64,000 nt of DNA from Roseococcus sp. SYP-B2431 (GTDB lineage Bacteria; Pseudomonadota; Alphaproteobacteria; Acetobacterales; Acetobacteraceae), in NCBI RefSeq assembly GCF_004336745.1, contig NZ_SJXD01000029.1, positions 124,001 through 188,000 of the forward strand, given 5' to 3'. The notes under the pieces are model-generated. The model did no database searches. It saw only the letters and a list, made by a program, of their open reading frames with translations, and was not told where the DNA came from. Below, in pieces: positions 28,594 through 36,616 of this stretch (positions are counted from its first letter, which is position 1; each line of letters starts with the position of its first letter). Made by a program: the position numbers and the translations under genes.

Positions 28594-29315
28594 GGCCCTC
28601 CGAAATTCGCGTTCGCGATCTCACGGTCACACATGGGCGCCGCCCGGCGGTCCACCACCTCTCCTTCGCTCTGAGGCCGGGCGCGATGATGGCCGTGGTC
28701 GGCCCCAACGGTGCCGGGAAGTCCACGCTGCTGCGCGCGATCGCCGGGCTTCACGCGCCCTCCTCCGGCCGGATCGAGGGCGTGGCGCCCGGGCAGATCG
28801 CCCTCCTGCCCCAGCAGGCGGCGCTCGACCGCAGCTTCCCGCTGACCTGCCGCGACGCCGTGCTCTTCGGGCTCTGGGCCGAGAGCGGCGCCTTCCGCGC
28901 GACGCCCAGGCCCGAGCGGGTCGAGGCCGCGCTGGACGCCGTCGGCCTGCACGGCTTCGCCCGGCGCCCGGTGGGCAGCCTCTCTTCCGGCCAGTTCCAG
29001 CGGCTGCTCTTCGCCCGGCTGCTGCTGCAGGACGCGCCCATCATCCTGCTGGACGAGCCCTTCAACGCGCTGGACGCCCGCACGGCCACCGACCTGCTGG
29101 CCGTGATGCGGCGCTGGCATGGCGAGGGCCGCAGCATCCTGGCCGTGCTGCACGACCTCGACCTCGTGCGCCGCGAATTCCCCGAGACGCTGCTGCTCGC
29201 GCGCGAAGGCATCGCCTGCGGGCCGACCGAGACGGCGCTCTCCGCCGAGAACCGGATGCGCGCGCGGATGATGTCGGAAGCCTGGACCGAAGGCGCCGAG
29301 GCCTGCGCGGCCTAG
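28590..29315 (+). CDS. znuC: Zinc ABC transporter ATP-binding protein
   Basis: 241-residue ATPase of the metal-uptake class. It has Walker A GPNGAGKST, signature LSSGQFQRLLFARLL, Walker B IILLDEPFNALD and the switch His in AVLHDLDLVRREF. The ATG at 28590 overlaps the mini-ORF stop. Zinc rather than manganese is supported by the Zur-like box upstream. The permease gene follows after 106 bp; no binding protein (znuA) is present in the window. Confidence 0.88.
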   Translation: MRPSEIRVRDLTVTHGRRPAVHHLSFALRPGAMMAVVGPNGAGKSTLLRAIAGLHAPSSGRIEGVAPGQIALLPQQAALDRSFPLTCRDAVLFGLWAESGAFRATPRPERVEAALDAVGLHGFARRPVGSLSSGQFQRLLFARLLLQDAPIILLDEPFNALDARTATDLLAVMRRWHGEGRSILAVLHDLDLVRREFPETLLLAREGIACGPTETALSAENRMRARMMSEAWTEGAEACAA

Positions 29316-29340
29316 ATCATGACGGGTTCGCGGACGCCGA

Positions 29341-29391
29341 CCGGATCATGATCCGGCTTTCCATGGGCGCGCGGGACCGGCGCGCCGGTCC
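29341..29391 (+). repeat. Two perfect palindromes between znuC and znuB
   Basis: CCGGATCATGATCCGG (29341-29356) and an 18-bp perfect palindrome of the form GGACCGGCG/CGCCGGTCC (29374-29391) lie in the 106-bp gap. Neither has a loop or a T-run. They could be protein-binding sites or RNA structure that tunes permease expression. Confidence 0.5.
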
Positions 29392-29421
29392 TCAAGCTCC
29401 AAGCCGCGCCGCCGCCACGAC

Positions 29422-30291
29422 ATGATCTGGGACACCTTCCTCGCGCCCTTCGCCGAGTTCGGCTTCCTGCGCCGGGCGCTGGTCGGCTGCCTCGCCCTCA
29501 GCCTCTCGGCGCCCCCGCTGGGCGTCTTCCTCATGCTGCGCCGCATGAGCCTCACCGGCGACGTGCTGGCCCACGGCATCCTGCCCGGCGTCGCGCTGGG
29601 CTTCGTGCTGGCCGGCCTCTGGATGCCGGCCCTGGCGCTGGGCGGGCTGATCGCTGGCTTGGTCGTCGCGCTCGGCTCCGGCGCCCTGGCGCGGGCCACC
29701 GGCGGGCGGGAGGACGCGGCGCTGGCCGGCCTCTACCTCACGGCCCTGGCCGCCGGCGTCGCCCTCATCTCCTGGCGCGGCTCGGCGGTGGAACTGACGC
29801 AGCTTCTCTTCGGCTCCGTGCTCGGCGTCGATGACGCGGCGCTGCTGCTGATGGGCGGCGCGGCCAGCGCGACGCTGCTCTTCCTGGCCTTCGCCTGGCG
29901 ACCGTTGATCCTGGAATGCTTCGACCCCTCCTTCGCCCAGGCGGTGGGCGTGCGCGGCAGCGTCTGGCACCTGGGGCTGCTGGCGCTGGTCGTGGTCAAC
30001 CTCGTCGCGGCCTTCCAGGCGGTGGGGAGCCTGATGGCAGTGGGGCTGATGATGCTCCCCGCCATCGCGGCGCGGCACTGGGCGCGCGAGGTCGGCGGGC
30101 TGGTGACGGCCGCCGTGGGCCTGGCCCTGGCGGCGACGCTGGCCGGCCTGCTCGCCTCCTACCATGCCGACCTGCCGAGCGGCCCGGCCATCGTGCTGGC
30201 GGCGTCCGGGCTCTGGGTGATCTCGCTGATCGCGGGTCCGGTGGACGGGCTGCTGGCCCGGCACCGCAAGCGGCCTCACCTCGAGGGCTGA
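29422..30291 (+). CDS. znuB: Zinc ABC transporter permease
   Basis: 289-residue membrane protein of the ABC-3 family with eight or so hydrophobic segments. It shows RRALVGCLALSLSAPPLGVFLMLRRMSLTGDVLAHGILPGVALGF at the start and the conserved VGVRGSVWHLGLLALVVVNLVAAFQAVGSLMAVGLMMLPA block. It starts at the ATG at 29422. The last 16 bp overlap the end of the convergent MFS gene. It pairs with ZnuC; the binding protein must be encoded elsewhere. Confidence 0.88.
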   Translation: MIWDTFLAPFAEFGFLRRALVGCLALSLSAPPLGVFLMLRRMSLTGDVLAHGILPGVALGFVLAGLWMPALALGGLIAGLVVALGSGALARATGGREDAALAGLYLTALAAGVALISWRGSAVELTQLLFGSVLGVDDAALLLMGGAASATLLFLAFAWRPLILECFDPSFAQAVGVRGSVWHLGLLALVVVNLVAAFQAVGSLMAVGLMMLPAIAARHWAREVGGLVTAAVGLALAATLAGLLASYHADLPSGPAIVLAASGLWVISLIAGPVDGLLARHRKRPHLEG

Positions 30292-31553
30292 CGCCCTGCG
30301 AGCATGGCGATGGCCGCCATGACCTGGACCGCCGCGGCCGTGAGGAAGAACGCATCCGTATCGGCGAAGATGTCGCGCATTGCCCCGAAGGCGGCCGGCG
30401 CGAAGGCATAGGCCGCCTGGCCGCAGGCGGTGGAGAGCGCCACCGCGCGCGCCGTGTCCGCGGGGCAAAAGTCCTGCTGCGCGATGAGTGGCGGCAGCGA
30501 GGTCGCGTTCCCCAGCCCCAGCCCGAAGAGCGCGACACCGAGCAGCAGCAGGGTCACGTCGCTCCCCCCGGAGGCGAGCAGCACCAGCGAGCCGACCACC
30601 TGCAGCCCGTAATTGCCGGCCGAGGCGATCCGGCGGTCGGCGGTGGGCGTCAGCAGCCAGCCCATCCCCGTCCGCCCCAGGATGGCGCAGGCGGTCGCGA
30701 GCCCCGCCGCCAGCCCGGCGAGCCCGGGCCCCATCGGTCCGGCCATCAGCGAGAAAAGATGCGCGATCAGCCCGATCTGCGCGAAGAGCCCGAGCGAGGT
30801 GCCGGCCACCAGCGTCAGGAAGCGCCGGTTGGTCCACATCGCGCGGCCGGGCAGGGAGGCGTGGCGCGGGACGGGCTTCGCCGCCGGCGGTCCCGCCGCG
30901 CCGCCGTCCGGTTCCTGGCCGAGCTCCGCGGGCGAGGTGGAAAGGTACCGCCCGGCCAGCCACCAGAGGGTCAGCGCCATCGCGCCGCCTACGAGCGCGA
31001 CGGCCCAGGGAAAGCCCAGCGCCCCGATCGCCACGACCCAGAGCGGCGAGAGGAGGATGCCGCCCACCGAGGCGCCGTTATAGGCCGTGCTCAGCGCGGC
31101 CGGCCGGCGCCGGACGAACCAGGGCGCGACCATGGCGTTGATGGCGGCGGCACCCGTCGCGGCCCAGCCCGCGCCGCTGACGGCGGTGGCGAGGAAGAGC
31201 TGCCAGGGCGCCTCGGCCAGGGCCCAGCCGAGCATGCCGCAGAGGCTCAGCAGCCCGCCCGCGCGGGTGATGGCGGCGACCCCGAAGCGCCGGTGCAGCG
31301 CCGGCAGGTTGGCGACCCAGAAGGCGCCGAGCAGAAAGTGGCAGGTGACGGCGACCGAGACCATCCAGACCGGCCAGCCGCGCGCCTCATGCACCGCGAA
31401 GAGAAAGACCGGGGGGCCGTAGAAGCCCATTCCCCAGCCGAAGACGGCGACGGTGAAGGCGGCCCAGGTGACCCGCCATCCGAAGAATCGCGCGTGAAGG
31501 ATGGGCAGGTCGTCCTTTCGGGGCGTGGCGGCGGCGAGTTGCGAGGAGGACAT
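30276..31553 (-). CDS. Major facilitator superfamily transporter
   Basis: 425-residue protein with about twelve hydrophobic segments in two halves, split by a charged central loop (AELGQEPDGGAAGPPAAKPVPRH region). RFFGWRVTWAAFTVAVFGWGMGFYGPPVFL is a typical N terminus of the monocarboxylate or oxalate/formate-like MFS group. The ATG at 31553 opens it; the frame extends to 32360 only as an antisense read through the neighbouring gene. The substrate is unknown. It is divergent from the first YopT-like gene. Confidence 0.88.
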   Translation of the reverse strand: MSSSQLAAATPRKDDLPILHARFFGWRVTWAAFTVAVFGWGMGFYGPPVFLFAVHEARGWPVWMVSVAVTCHFLLGAFWVANLPALHRRFGVAAITRAGGLLSLCGMLGWALAEAPWQLFLATAVSGAGWAATGAAAINAMVAPWFVRRRPAALSTAYNGASVGGILLSPLWVVAIGALGFPWAVALVGGAMALTLWWLAGRYLSTSPAELGQEPDGGAAGPPAAKPVPRHASLPGRAMWTNRRFLTLVAGTSLGLFAQIGLIAHLFSLMAGPMGPGLAGLAAGLATACAILGRTGMGWLLTPTADRRIASAGNYGLQVVGSLVLLASGGSDVTLLLLGVALFGLGLGNATSLPPLIAQQDFCPADTARAVALSTACGQAAYAFAPAAFGAMRDIFADTDAFFLTAAAVQVMAAIAMLAGRQPSR

Positions 31554-31636
31554 GAGGCGGCATCCCGATGGAGATGCGCAACCTGCCTCCCGAACCGGGC
31601 CGGACGCTTCGGGAAAGGCCGAAGCGCCTGCTCCGA

Positions 31637-31667
31637 AACCGACAAACCGCCGCGCGCCCTTCAAGAC
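31637..31667 (+). promoter_or_regulatory. Shared upstream element, copy 1 (YopT-like gene 1)
   Basis: Reads AACCGACAAA, 13 bases, TTCAAGAC, and lies 81 bp before the first protease start. The core GACAAA...TTCAAGAC (31641-31667) recurs at 32469-32494 and, on the other strand, at 33968-33993. A promoter or operator common to the three genes is inferred. Confidence 0.55.
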
Positions 31668-31748
31668 CGGATGACCGGCCGGTTGCATGGGGGCTCGCCC
31701 GGCTGCCGTTGCGAGCCGGCAGGACCGAAGGGATTGGAGACACCGGCC

Positions 31749-32435
31749 ATGGCCATGAATCATCTGCAGGCGGGGGCGGACAAGAGCGGCTTCCTCGTCT
31801 ACGCGCTGGAACAGGCGAAGACCGCGCCCTTGGCGGTTCCCGGCCCCTGGGGTCCGATCCACGCCGGGTATTGCGCCGGTCTCGCCGTCCGCTGGATCGC
31901 CCTGCGCTATGCCCTCATGGACTACAAGTTCGACAGGGCGACGAAGATCTGCGAGGCGCCGGACTGGCAGAGCACGCGCGACCAGAACATCGTCATCGAC
32001 GAGTGGCAGGACATATCGAAGCCCGTTCCGATGCGCTTCAGGGCGGCCTTCGCGAAATACTCCCTGCACGTCAACCAGGGGGCCACCATCGATCAGCCCA
32101 TGGCGATGAACGGCGTCATGCTCCGCCACGTCGGGCAGGCGGAGAAGGGCTGCCACTGCATCTATATCGAAGGCACTGGTGGCGCCCATGCCGTGGCGAT
32201 GCAGCGCGAGGACTCGCCGGCGGGCGCCTGGCGCTTCTTCGACGCCAATTTCGGACACTTCCGGCTGCCGAGCGCACAAGCGTTCGAGAGCTTCATTAAC
32301 TGGTTCATGGCCACGAGCGGCTATAACCAGAGCTTCGCGAACCGGGTGTCGACGGTGCACATCAGCCCGCCCCCCTATACGGGCGCGGCCTTCGGGCGCG
32401 GGATGGCGGTGCTCACGAACTCCCTCAAACGCTGA
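31749..32435 (+). CDS. YopT-like (C58 family) cysteine protease, copy 1
   Basis: 228-residue protein with the triad pattern of the YopT/AvrPphB family: C42 in GYCAGLAVRWI, H147 in GGAHAVAM and D165 in FFDANFGHF. The spacing (105 and 18 residues) is close to that of characterised members. Known relatives are virulence proteases delivered into host cells. There is no signal peptide. A GGAG site precedes the ATG at 31749. The next gene is a paralogue, and both share an upstream element. Target and delivery route are unknown; no secretion system is in the window. Confidence 0.75.
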   Translation: MAMNHLQAGADKSGFLVYALEQAKTAPLAVPGPWGPIHAGYCAGLAVRWIALRYALMDYKFDRATKICEAPDWQSTRDQNIVIDEWQDISKPVPMRFRAAFAKYSLHVNQGATIDQPMAMNGVMLRHVGQAEKGCHCIYIEGTGGAHAVAMQREDSPAGAWRFFDANFGHFRLPSAQAFESFINWFMATSGYNQSFANRVSTVHISPPPYTGAAFGRGMAVLTNSLKR

Positions 32436-32464
32436 GGCTGGCTGGGCGGGCGAGCTCTCTCCAG

Positions 32465-32494
32465 AACCGACAAAATCCGGACGCCGTTCAAGAC
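32465..32494 (+). promoter_or_regulatory. Shared upstream element, copy 2 (YopT-like gene 2)
   Basis: Reads AACCGACAAA, 12 bases, TTCAAGAC, 83 bp before the second protease start. It is nearly identical to copy 1 and shares GCCGTTCAAGAC with copy 3. AGAAC, 17 bases, CGTT can also be read here, which resembles an ECF-sigma (EcfG-type) promoter, but the other copies fit that less well. Confidence 0.55.
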
Positions 32495-32577
32495 GGCCGC
32501 CCGGCCTGCCCGCATTTGGGGCCGGAGCCCGCCGGAAGCGATCGGCGGCACGGAACAGAGAAGGAGAGGGAGCCGCG

Positions 32578-33279
32578 ATGGCGATGACCCGATTGCAAGC
32601 GGACGCGAATGCGCGGGGCGTCCTGGTCTATGCGCTGCGCCAGGGAAACACGGCGCCGCTGGCGAAGGACGAGGATGGCAACCGGATGCCCGGGCCATGG
32701 GGAGGGATCTCCAGGGGCTATTGCGCCGGACTGGCCTCGCGCTGGATCGCGCTGCGCTACGCCGCCTTCGACTTTCCCTTCGACCGCAAGACGAAGCTCT
32801 GCGAATACCCGGACTGGCAGGCGGCCCGCGACCAGATCATCGTCCACCAGGGCTATGGCGACCGGTCGAGGGCCTTCCCGTTGCAGTTCCAGGAGGTGTA
32901 CGCGCAGTACGGGCTGCGGCTGAACCTGGGTGCGGTGGTGGAGGCGCCGAGGGTGATGGATGGCCAGCTCCTGCGCCGGGCCGGCGATGCGGCGCAGGGC
33001 TGCCACTGCATCTACATCGCGGGCGACGGTTGCGCCCATGCGGTGGCGATGATGAACGAAGGCCCGCGCGGCTGGCGCTTCTTCGATGCGAATTTCGGCC
33101 ATTTCCGGCTGGCCGATGCGCCCGCCTTCGAGAGCTTCATCGACTGGTTCATGCGGCGCAGCGGCTATGCGCGCCGCTACGTGAAGCGTGTGGCGACGGT
33201 GCACATCAACCCGCCGCCCTATACCGGCGCGAACTTCGAGTCGCTGATGGGCCAGATCCAGCGCAGCCTCGGCCGGTGA
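32578..33279 (+). CDS. YopT-like (C58 family) cysteine protease, copy 2
   Basis: 233-residue paralogue of the preceding gene; the two are recognisably similar along their whole length. The triad is C49 in GYCAGLASRWI, H154 in CAHAVAM and D170 in FFDANFGHF. Both also keep GCHCIYI and the C-terminal VHINPPPYTGA-type motif, so these may be structurally important. A strong AAGGAG site precedes the ATG at 32578. It has its own copy of the shared element, which suggests separate but parallel control. No signal peptide is visible. Confidence 0.75.
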   Translation: MAMTRLQADANARGVLVYALRQGNTAPLAKDEDGNRMPGPWGGISRGYCAGLASRWIALRYAAFDFPFDRKTKLCEYPDWQAARDQIIVHQGYGDRSRAFPLQFQEVYAQYGLRLNLGAVVEAPRVMDGQLLRRAGDAAQGCHCIYIAGDGCAHAVAMMNEGPRGWRFFDANFGHFRLADAPAFESFIDWFMRRSGYARRYVKRVATVHINPPPYTGANFESLMGQIQRSLGR

Positions 33280-33319
33280 GGCCGGCCGAGGCGCCGCGGC
33301 CGCCCGGCCGCGGCGGCCG

Positions 33320-33913
33320 TCAGCCGAAGCCGCCCGGCCGCGCGAAGGACATGTTGGGCTCCAGCTGCGCGCCGAAGGCGGCGGGCTGGACCGTGCACAT
33401 GTTGCTGCCCTCGTAGAGGCCACGGGAATCATAGAGGCCCTTGAAGAGCGGCTGGGTGGGATGCGCCACCTTGGCCTCGAACTTCCCGGTCGTGCTGCGG
33501 ACGGTGATCCGGATCTCGTCCTTCGCCGCCGACAGGCGCCGATGGAACGCCTTGTAGACCTTGTAGGTGTCCGAGATCGTGGCGCCGTGCTTGGTGTCCC
33601 AGTGGCCGACCAGGATGCAGCCCTCGCTCCATCTGGCGTTCTTGCCCATGTGCATGCGGATCCCCTCGTAGTTCGGCACGCCGATCAGCAGCGGGACGAG
33701 CTCGCTCAGGCCGGCCGCCTTGTACTTCTCGGAGAACTTCTTGCTGTGGGTCAGCTTCACGGGATAGATCCCGCAGGGGATCGCGGTCACCTTGGCGACC
33801 TTCTGCTGCCGCTCGACATCCTCGAGCGTGAAGCATTGGAACACCCCGTCGATCGTGAGGATGCCGATGGTCGCGTCCTCGATCTCGGTGAAGCGGTTCA
33901 GGTCGAGCTGCAT
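33320..33913 (-). CDS. DUF5675 family protein
   Basis: 197-residue protein. The DUF5675 core (about 1-145) has GVFQCFTLEDVER, TAIPCGIYPVKLTHSKKF, then IRMHMGKNARWSEGCILVG. H88 and C99 stand as in L,D-transpeptidase-like domains, so a cell-wall-related activity is possible but unproven. An unusual tail (150-197) is rich in aromatic and small residues. The start at 33913 is preceded by GGAAGG. Copy 3 of the shared element lies 54 bp upstream, tying this gene to the two proteases that converge on it. Confidence 0.7.
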   Translation of the reverse strand: MQLDLNRFTEIEDATIGILTIDGVFQCFTLEDVERQQKVAKVTAIPCGIYPVKLTHSKKFSEKYKAAGLSELVPLLIGVPNYEGIRMHMGKNARWSEGCILVGHWDTKHGATISDTYKVYKAFHRRLSAAKDEIRITVRSTTGKFEAKVAHPTQPLFKGLYDSRGLYEGSNMCTVQPAAFGAQLEPNMSFARPGGFG

Positions 33914-33967
33914 GGATGTGGGTCCACCTTCCTTGTTGCACTTGCCTTGCCGGATCGCGGCAGTCGG

Positions 33968-33993
33968 GTCTTGAACGGCGCCGGGCCTTTGTC
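33968..33993 (-). promoter_or_regulatory. Shared upstream element, copy 3 (DUF5675 gene)
   Basis: On the minus strand GACAAA, 12 bases, TTCAAGAC. Its second half, GCCGTTCAAGAC, is identical to copy 2. It lies between the AraC-type gene and the DUF5675 gene, so the latter can be transcribed on its own. Confidence 0.55.
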
Positions 33994-34023
33994 TCTTGCT
34001 GCGCCTGTCTCTTTCTGCGCGGG

Positions 34024-34911
34024 TCAGGCGCCGCGGCGGAACCTGGCCGGCGTGGTGCCGGTGACCTGGCGGAAGCGGCGGCTGAAATGCGCCTGGTCCG
34101 CGAATCCGAGCGCCACCGCGAGATCGGCGAGGGGGAGCGAGGGCCGGCCGCGCAGCAGCGCCTGGGCCCGTTCGATCCTTCGCCGCGTGACGAAGGCATG
34201 CGGTGTCTCGCCCGTGGCCGCGCGGAAGCACCGCGCGAATTCGGCGACGGACAGGCCGGCAAGATCCGCCAGGGCCTGGAGCGAGGGCGGTTCCGAGGGC
34301 GTTTCCGCCAGCGAGGTTTCGATGGCGTCGAGAACGCGCCGCAGCGCGAGGTCGGACAGCGGCCGCCGGCCCGGCTGTCGCCTGGGCGAGGCGAGCGACG
34401 CTGCCAGGAACGCCTGGGCATGGTCCACGTACAGCCGCTCGCTGGCCCCGCTGGCCGCGCGCTCCGTGAGCTCCAGCAGAACGCTGCGCAGCGCGTCATC
34501 GCGGAAGGGCAGGAGCCCCCGCGAGAAGGCGTCTCCCGCCCTGCCGCCCACCGCCGTGAAGACCGATTCGGGCAGCGTGAGGGTCACGATCTCCGTGCTG
34601 CCATGGGCCTCGTATTCGAGGTCCGTCGCACCGGGCGAGAGGGTCATGAGCCCGACGCGCGGCGGCGGCAGATCCCGGACCTCGCCGATATGGCGCGTGA
34701 TGCGGCCGGGGCCGCGCGCCAGGCAGAGATGCAGCGCCAGCGCCATCTCGTGCCGGCCGCGCGCGGCACCGACCGGGGGGTTGAAGGCGCGCATGAGCTC
34801 GGCGCCCGACGGGAGCGTCCAGGCGGTGTAGCGCCCGCCGCACAGCCCGAATCTGCGATAGGAGAGCGAGAAGCCCTCCGGCTCCTGCATGGCCATTCTG
34901 CGAGAAGACAT
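34024..34911 (-). CDS. AraC family transcriptional regulator
   Basis: 295-residue regulator. The C-terminal 100 residues form two helix-turn-helix units: LQALADLAGLSVAEFARCFRAATGETPHAFVTRRRIERAQ, then LADLAVALGFADQAHFSRRFRQVTGTTPARFR. The N-terminal 180 residues are a cupin-like sensor domain without recognisable ligand residues. It starts at the ATG at 34911 or at a second ATG five codons in. Its position next to the DUF5675 and protease genes makes it the obvious candidate to act on their shared element; this is inference. Confidence 0.85.
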   Translation of the reverse strand: MSSRRMAMQEPEGFSLSYRRFGLCGGRYTAWTLPSGAELMRAFNPPVGAARGRHEMALALHLCLARGPGRITRHIGEVRDLPPPRVGLMTLSPGATDLEYEAHGSTEIVTLTLPESVFTAVGGRAGDAFSRGLLPFRDDALRSVLLELTERAASGASERLYVDHAQAFLAASLASPRRQPGRRPLSDLALRRVLDAIETSLAETPSEPPSLQALADLAGLSVAEFARCFRAATGETPHAFVTRRRIERAQALLRGRPSLPLADLAVALGFADQAHFSRRFRQVTGTTPARFRRGA

Positions 34912-35048
34912 TGGCCGCCGGTTGATCCTGCCATGGAAGGCGCGGCCCAGGCGCGCCCTCTCCCTTCGTCGCAGGACCTTAATCGCGGCTTGGTTGATCC
35001 GGCATCATCTTCCGCGTCGCGTCTGTCGCGCCAGGACCAGGGGAAAGG

Positions 35049-36014
35049 TCAGGGGGCCGCGAGCGGGAGGATCTGGCTCCCGCCGAAGGCGGGAAGGCGG
35101 AAATCCTGCTCTCCACGGGCGGCGCTGAGCCACCGCTCCGGCTCGTCGATCGCCTCCTGCGTCAGCTTGAAGGTGCCGAAATGCATCGCGATCGCGGTGC
35201 GGGCGCGGAGCTGCAGCTGCGCCTCCAGCGCCTGCTCGGGCGTCATATGGACCTTCTGCATGAACCAGAAAGGCTCATAGGCGCCGATCGGGATCAGCGC
35301 CGCGCCGAAGCCGCCGAAGGCGCGGCCGATCACCTCCAGATGTCCGCCCGCCGCCGTATCCCCGAGGAAGGCCAGCCGCCCGCCGGACGCCGCCTCCACC
35401 GCGAAGCCACCCCAAAGCGCCTTCGAGCGGTCGTGCAGCCCGCGTGCCGAGAAATGCCGCATCGGCAGATAGGTCGCGCGATGCCCGCCGGGCAGCACGG
35501 CCTCGCCGCCCCAGTCCAGCTCCAGCGCGCCGGGAACGCCGTGCCGCGCCATCAGCGCCGCGTGCCCGAGGCCGGTGTAGATCGCGGGCTTCCACCGCGC
35601 GTGCAGCGCCTGGAGGCTCGGGATGTCGAGGTGGTCGTAATGCCCGTGGCTCACCAGCACCGCGTCGATCCGCGGCAGGGCCTCCAGCGCGATCGCCGGC
35701 GGCCGCGCCCGCCTCGGCCCCGCCCAGGAGAGGGGGCTGCACCGGTCGCTGAAGATGGGGTCGGTCAGGATCGTCGTGCCGTCGTCGAGCCGGATCAGGA
35801 AGGTCGAGTGGCCGATGAAGGTGAAGGCGGCGTGCCCCGCCGGCACGTTGTCCGGCGGTGGGGGCTGCGGCGGGTCGACGATCGCGGGCGGCCAGGGCAC
35901 GCCGCCGCGCTCGCGCATCATCCGGAAGACGTTGCGCAGCGACTGCCCCGCCGGCCCGCCATCGGGGTTGAGGAAGCGTCCCTGCGTGTCGCGGACCGCG
36001 GGGCCCAGCCTCAC
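35049..36014 (-). CDS. MBL-fold metallohydrolase (NAPE-PLD/UlaG-like)
   Basis: 321-residue beta-lactamase-fold enzyme. The opening block RFLNPDGG matches the NAPE-PLD-like subgroup. The metal motif is VSHGHYDHLD, and further ligands are in GDTAAGGHLEV and IAMHFGTFKL. No signal peptide is seen. The likely start is the GTG at 36014, overlapping the PPOX stop (GTGA). It is the third gene of a coupled DUF815-PPOX-MBL operon. Phosphodiesterase or lactonase-type activity is possible; the substrate is unknown. Confidence 0.85.
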   Translation of the reverse strand: MRLGPAVRDTQGRFLNPDGGPAGQSLRNVFRMMRERGGVPWPPAIVDPPQPPPPDNVPAGHAAFTFIGHSTFLIRLDDGTTILTDPIFSDRCSPLSWAGPRRARPPAIALEALPRIDAVLVSHGHYDHLDIPSLQALHARWKPAIYTGLGHAALMARHGVPGALELDWGGEAVLPGGHRATYLPMRHFSARGLHDRSKALWGGFAVEAASGGRLAFLGDTAAGGHLEVIGRAFGGFGAALIPIGAYEPFWFMQKVHMTPEQALEAQLQLRARTAIAMHFGTFKLTQEAIDEPERWLSAARGEQDFRLPAFGGSQILPLAAP

Positions 36015-36616
36015 CACATCGTCTGCGCGGCGCGCTCCGGCCATTCCTGGTCGTAGGCCGGCCCGCCCACGGTCCCCCTGGTCATCGCCGCCAGGATCTG
36101 GCCCGGCGTCGGCAGGTCGGGCTTTGGATGGGGCTCCCAGAGCTGGGCTCGGATCACGGCACGGGCGCATTGGAAGTAGATGGTCTCGGCGCGGATGATG
36201 GCGACGGTCCGCGGCCGCTTTCCCTCCATCTCGAAGCTCCGGCGCAGCCCGTCGTCGGCCGTGAGCCGCGCCGTCCCGTTGATCCGCAGCGCATTGCCGC
36301 TGCCCGGGATCAGGAACATCAGCGCCACGCGCGGGTCGCGGAGGATGTTGCGCAGGCTGTCGATCCGGTCGTTGCCGCGGCGGTCGGGCAGGGCCAGCGT
36401 CCGGTCGTCGAGGATCCGGACGAGCTGGCCCGGCCGGTCGCCGCGGGGCGAGCAGTCCAGCCCCTCGGGGCCGGCGGTGGCCAGCGCCAGGAAGGGCGAC
36501 GCCTCGATGATCCTGCGGTATTCCGGGATGAACCAGGCCGCCTCCTTCTCCGTGGAGGCCGCGCCGGGCACGCCGTAATGGCCGTGCAGCTCGTCGAGCG
36601 TCTCGATGAACTTCAT
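36011..36616 (-). CDS. Pyridoxamine 5'-phosphate oxidase family (FMN-binding) protein
   Basis: 201-residue split-barrel protein of the MSMEG_1061-like PPOX group. It has FLALATAGPEGLDCSPRGD, LALPDRRGNDRIDSLRNIL and ALMFLIPGSGNALRINGTARL, which line an FMN or F420 site in relatives. The WEPHPKPDLPTPGQILAAMTRG end is also typical. The ATG at 36616 overlaps the DUF815 stop. The reaction is unknown; reductases and heme-handling proteins occur in the family. Confidence 0.86.
   Translation of the reverse strand: MKFIETLDELHGHYGVPGAASTEKEAAWFIPEYRRIIEASPFLALATAGPEGLDCSPRGDRPGQLVRILDDRTLALPDRRGNDRIDSLRNILRDPRVALMFLIPGSGNALRINGTARLTADDGLRRSFEMEGKRPRTVAIIRAETIYFQCARAVIRAQLWEPHPKPDLPTPGQILAAMTRGTVGGPAYDQEWPERAAQTMW

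Noticed and set aside
29348-29425. 25-codon frame between znuC and znuB ending ATGA into znuB
   Set aside because: The product is Arg/Ala-rich without hydrophobic segment, and the frame spans both palindromes; the overlap can arise by chance. Not convincing enough to call.
29916-31748. Long upstream extension of the first YopT-like gene
   Set aside because: The extension runs antisense through the MFS transporter and out of frame through znuB; the ATG at 31749 has a ribosome site and begins the conserved protein.
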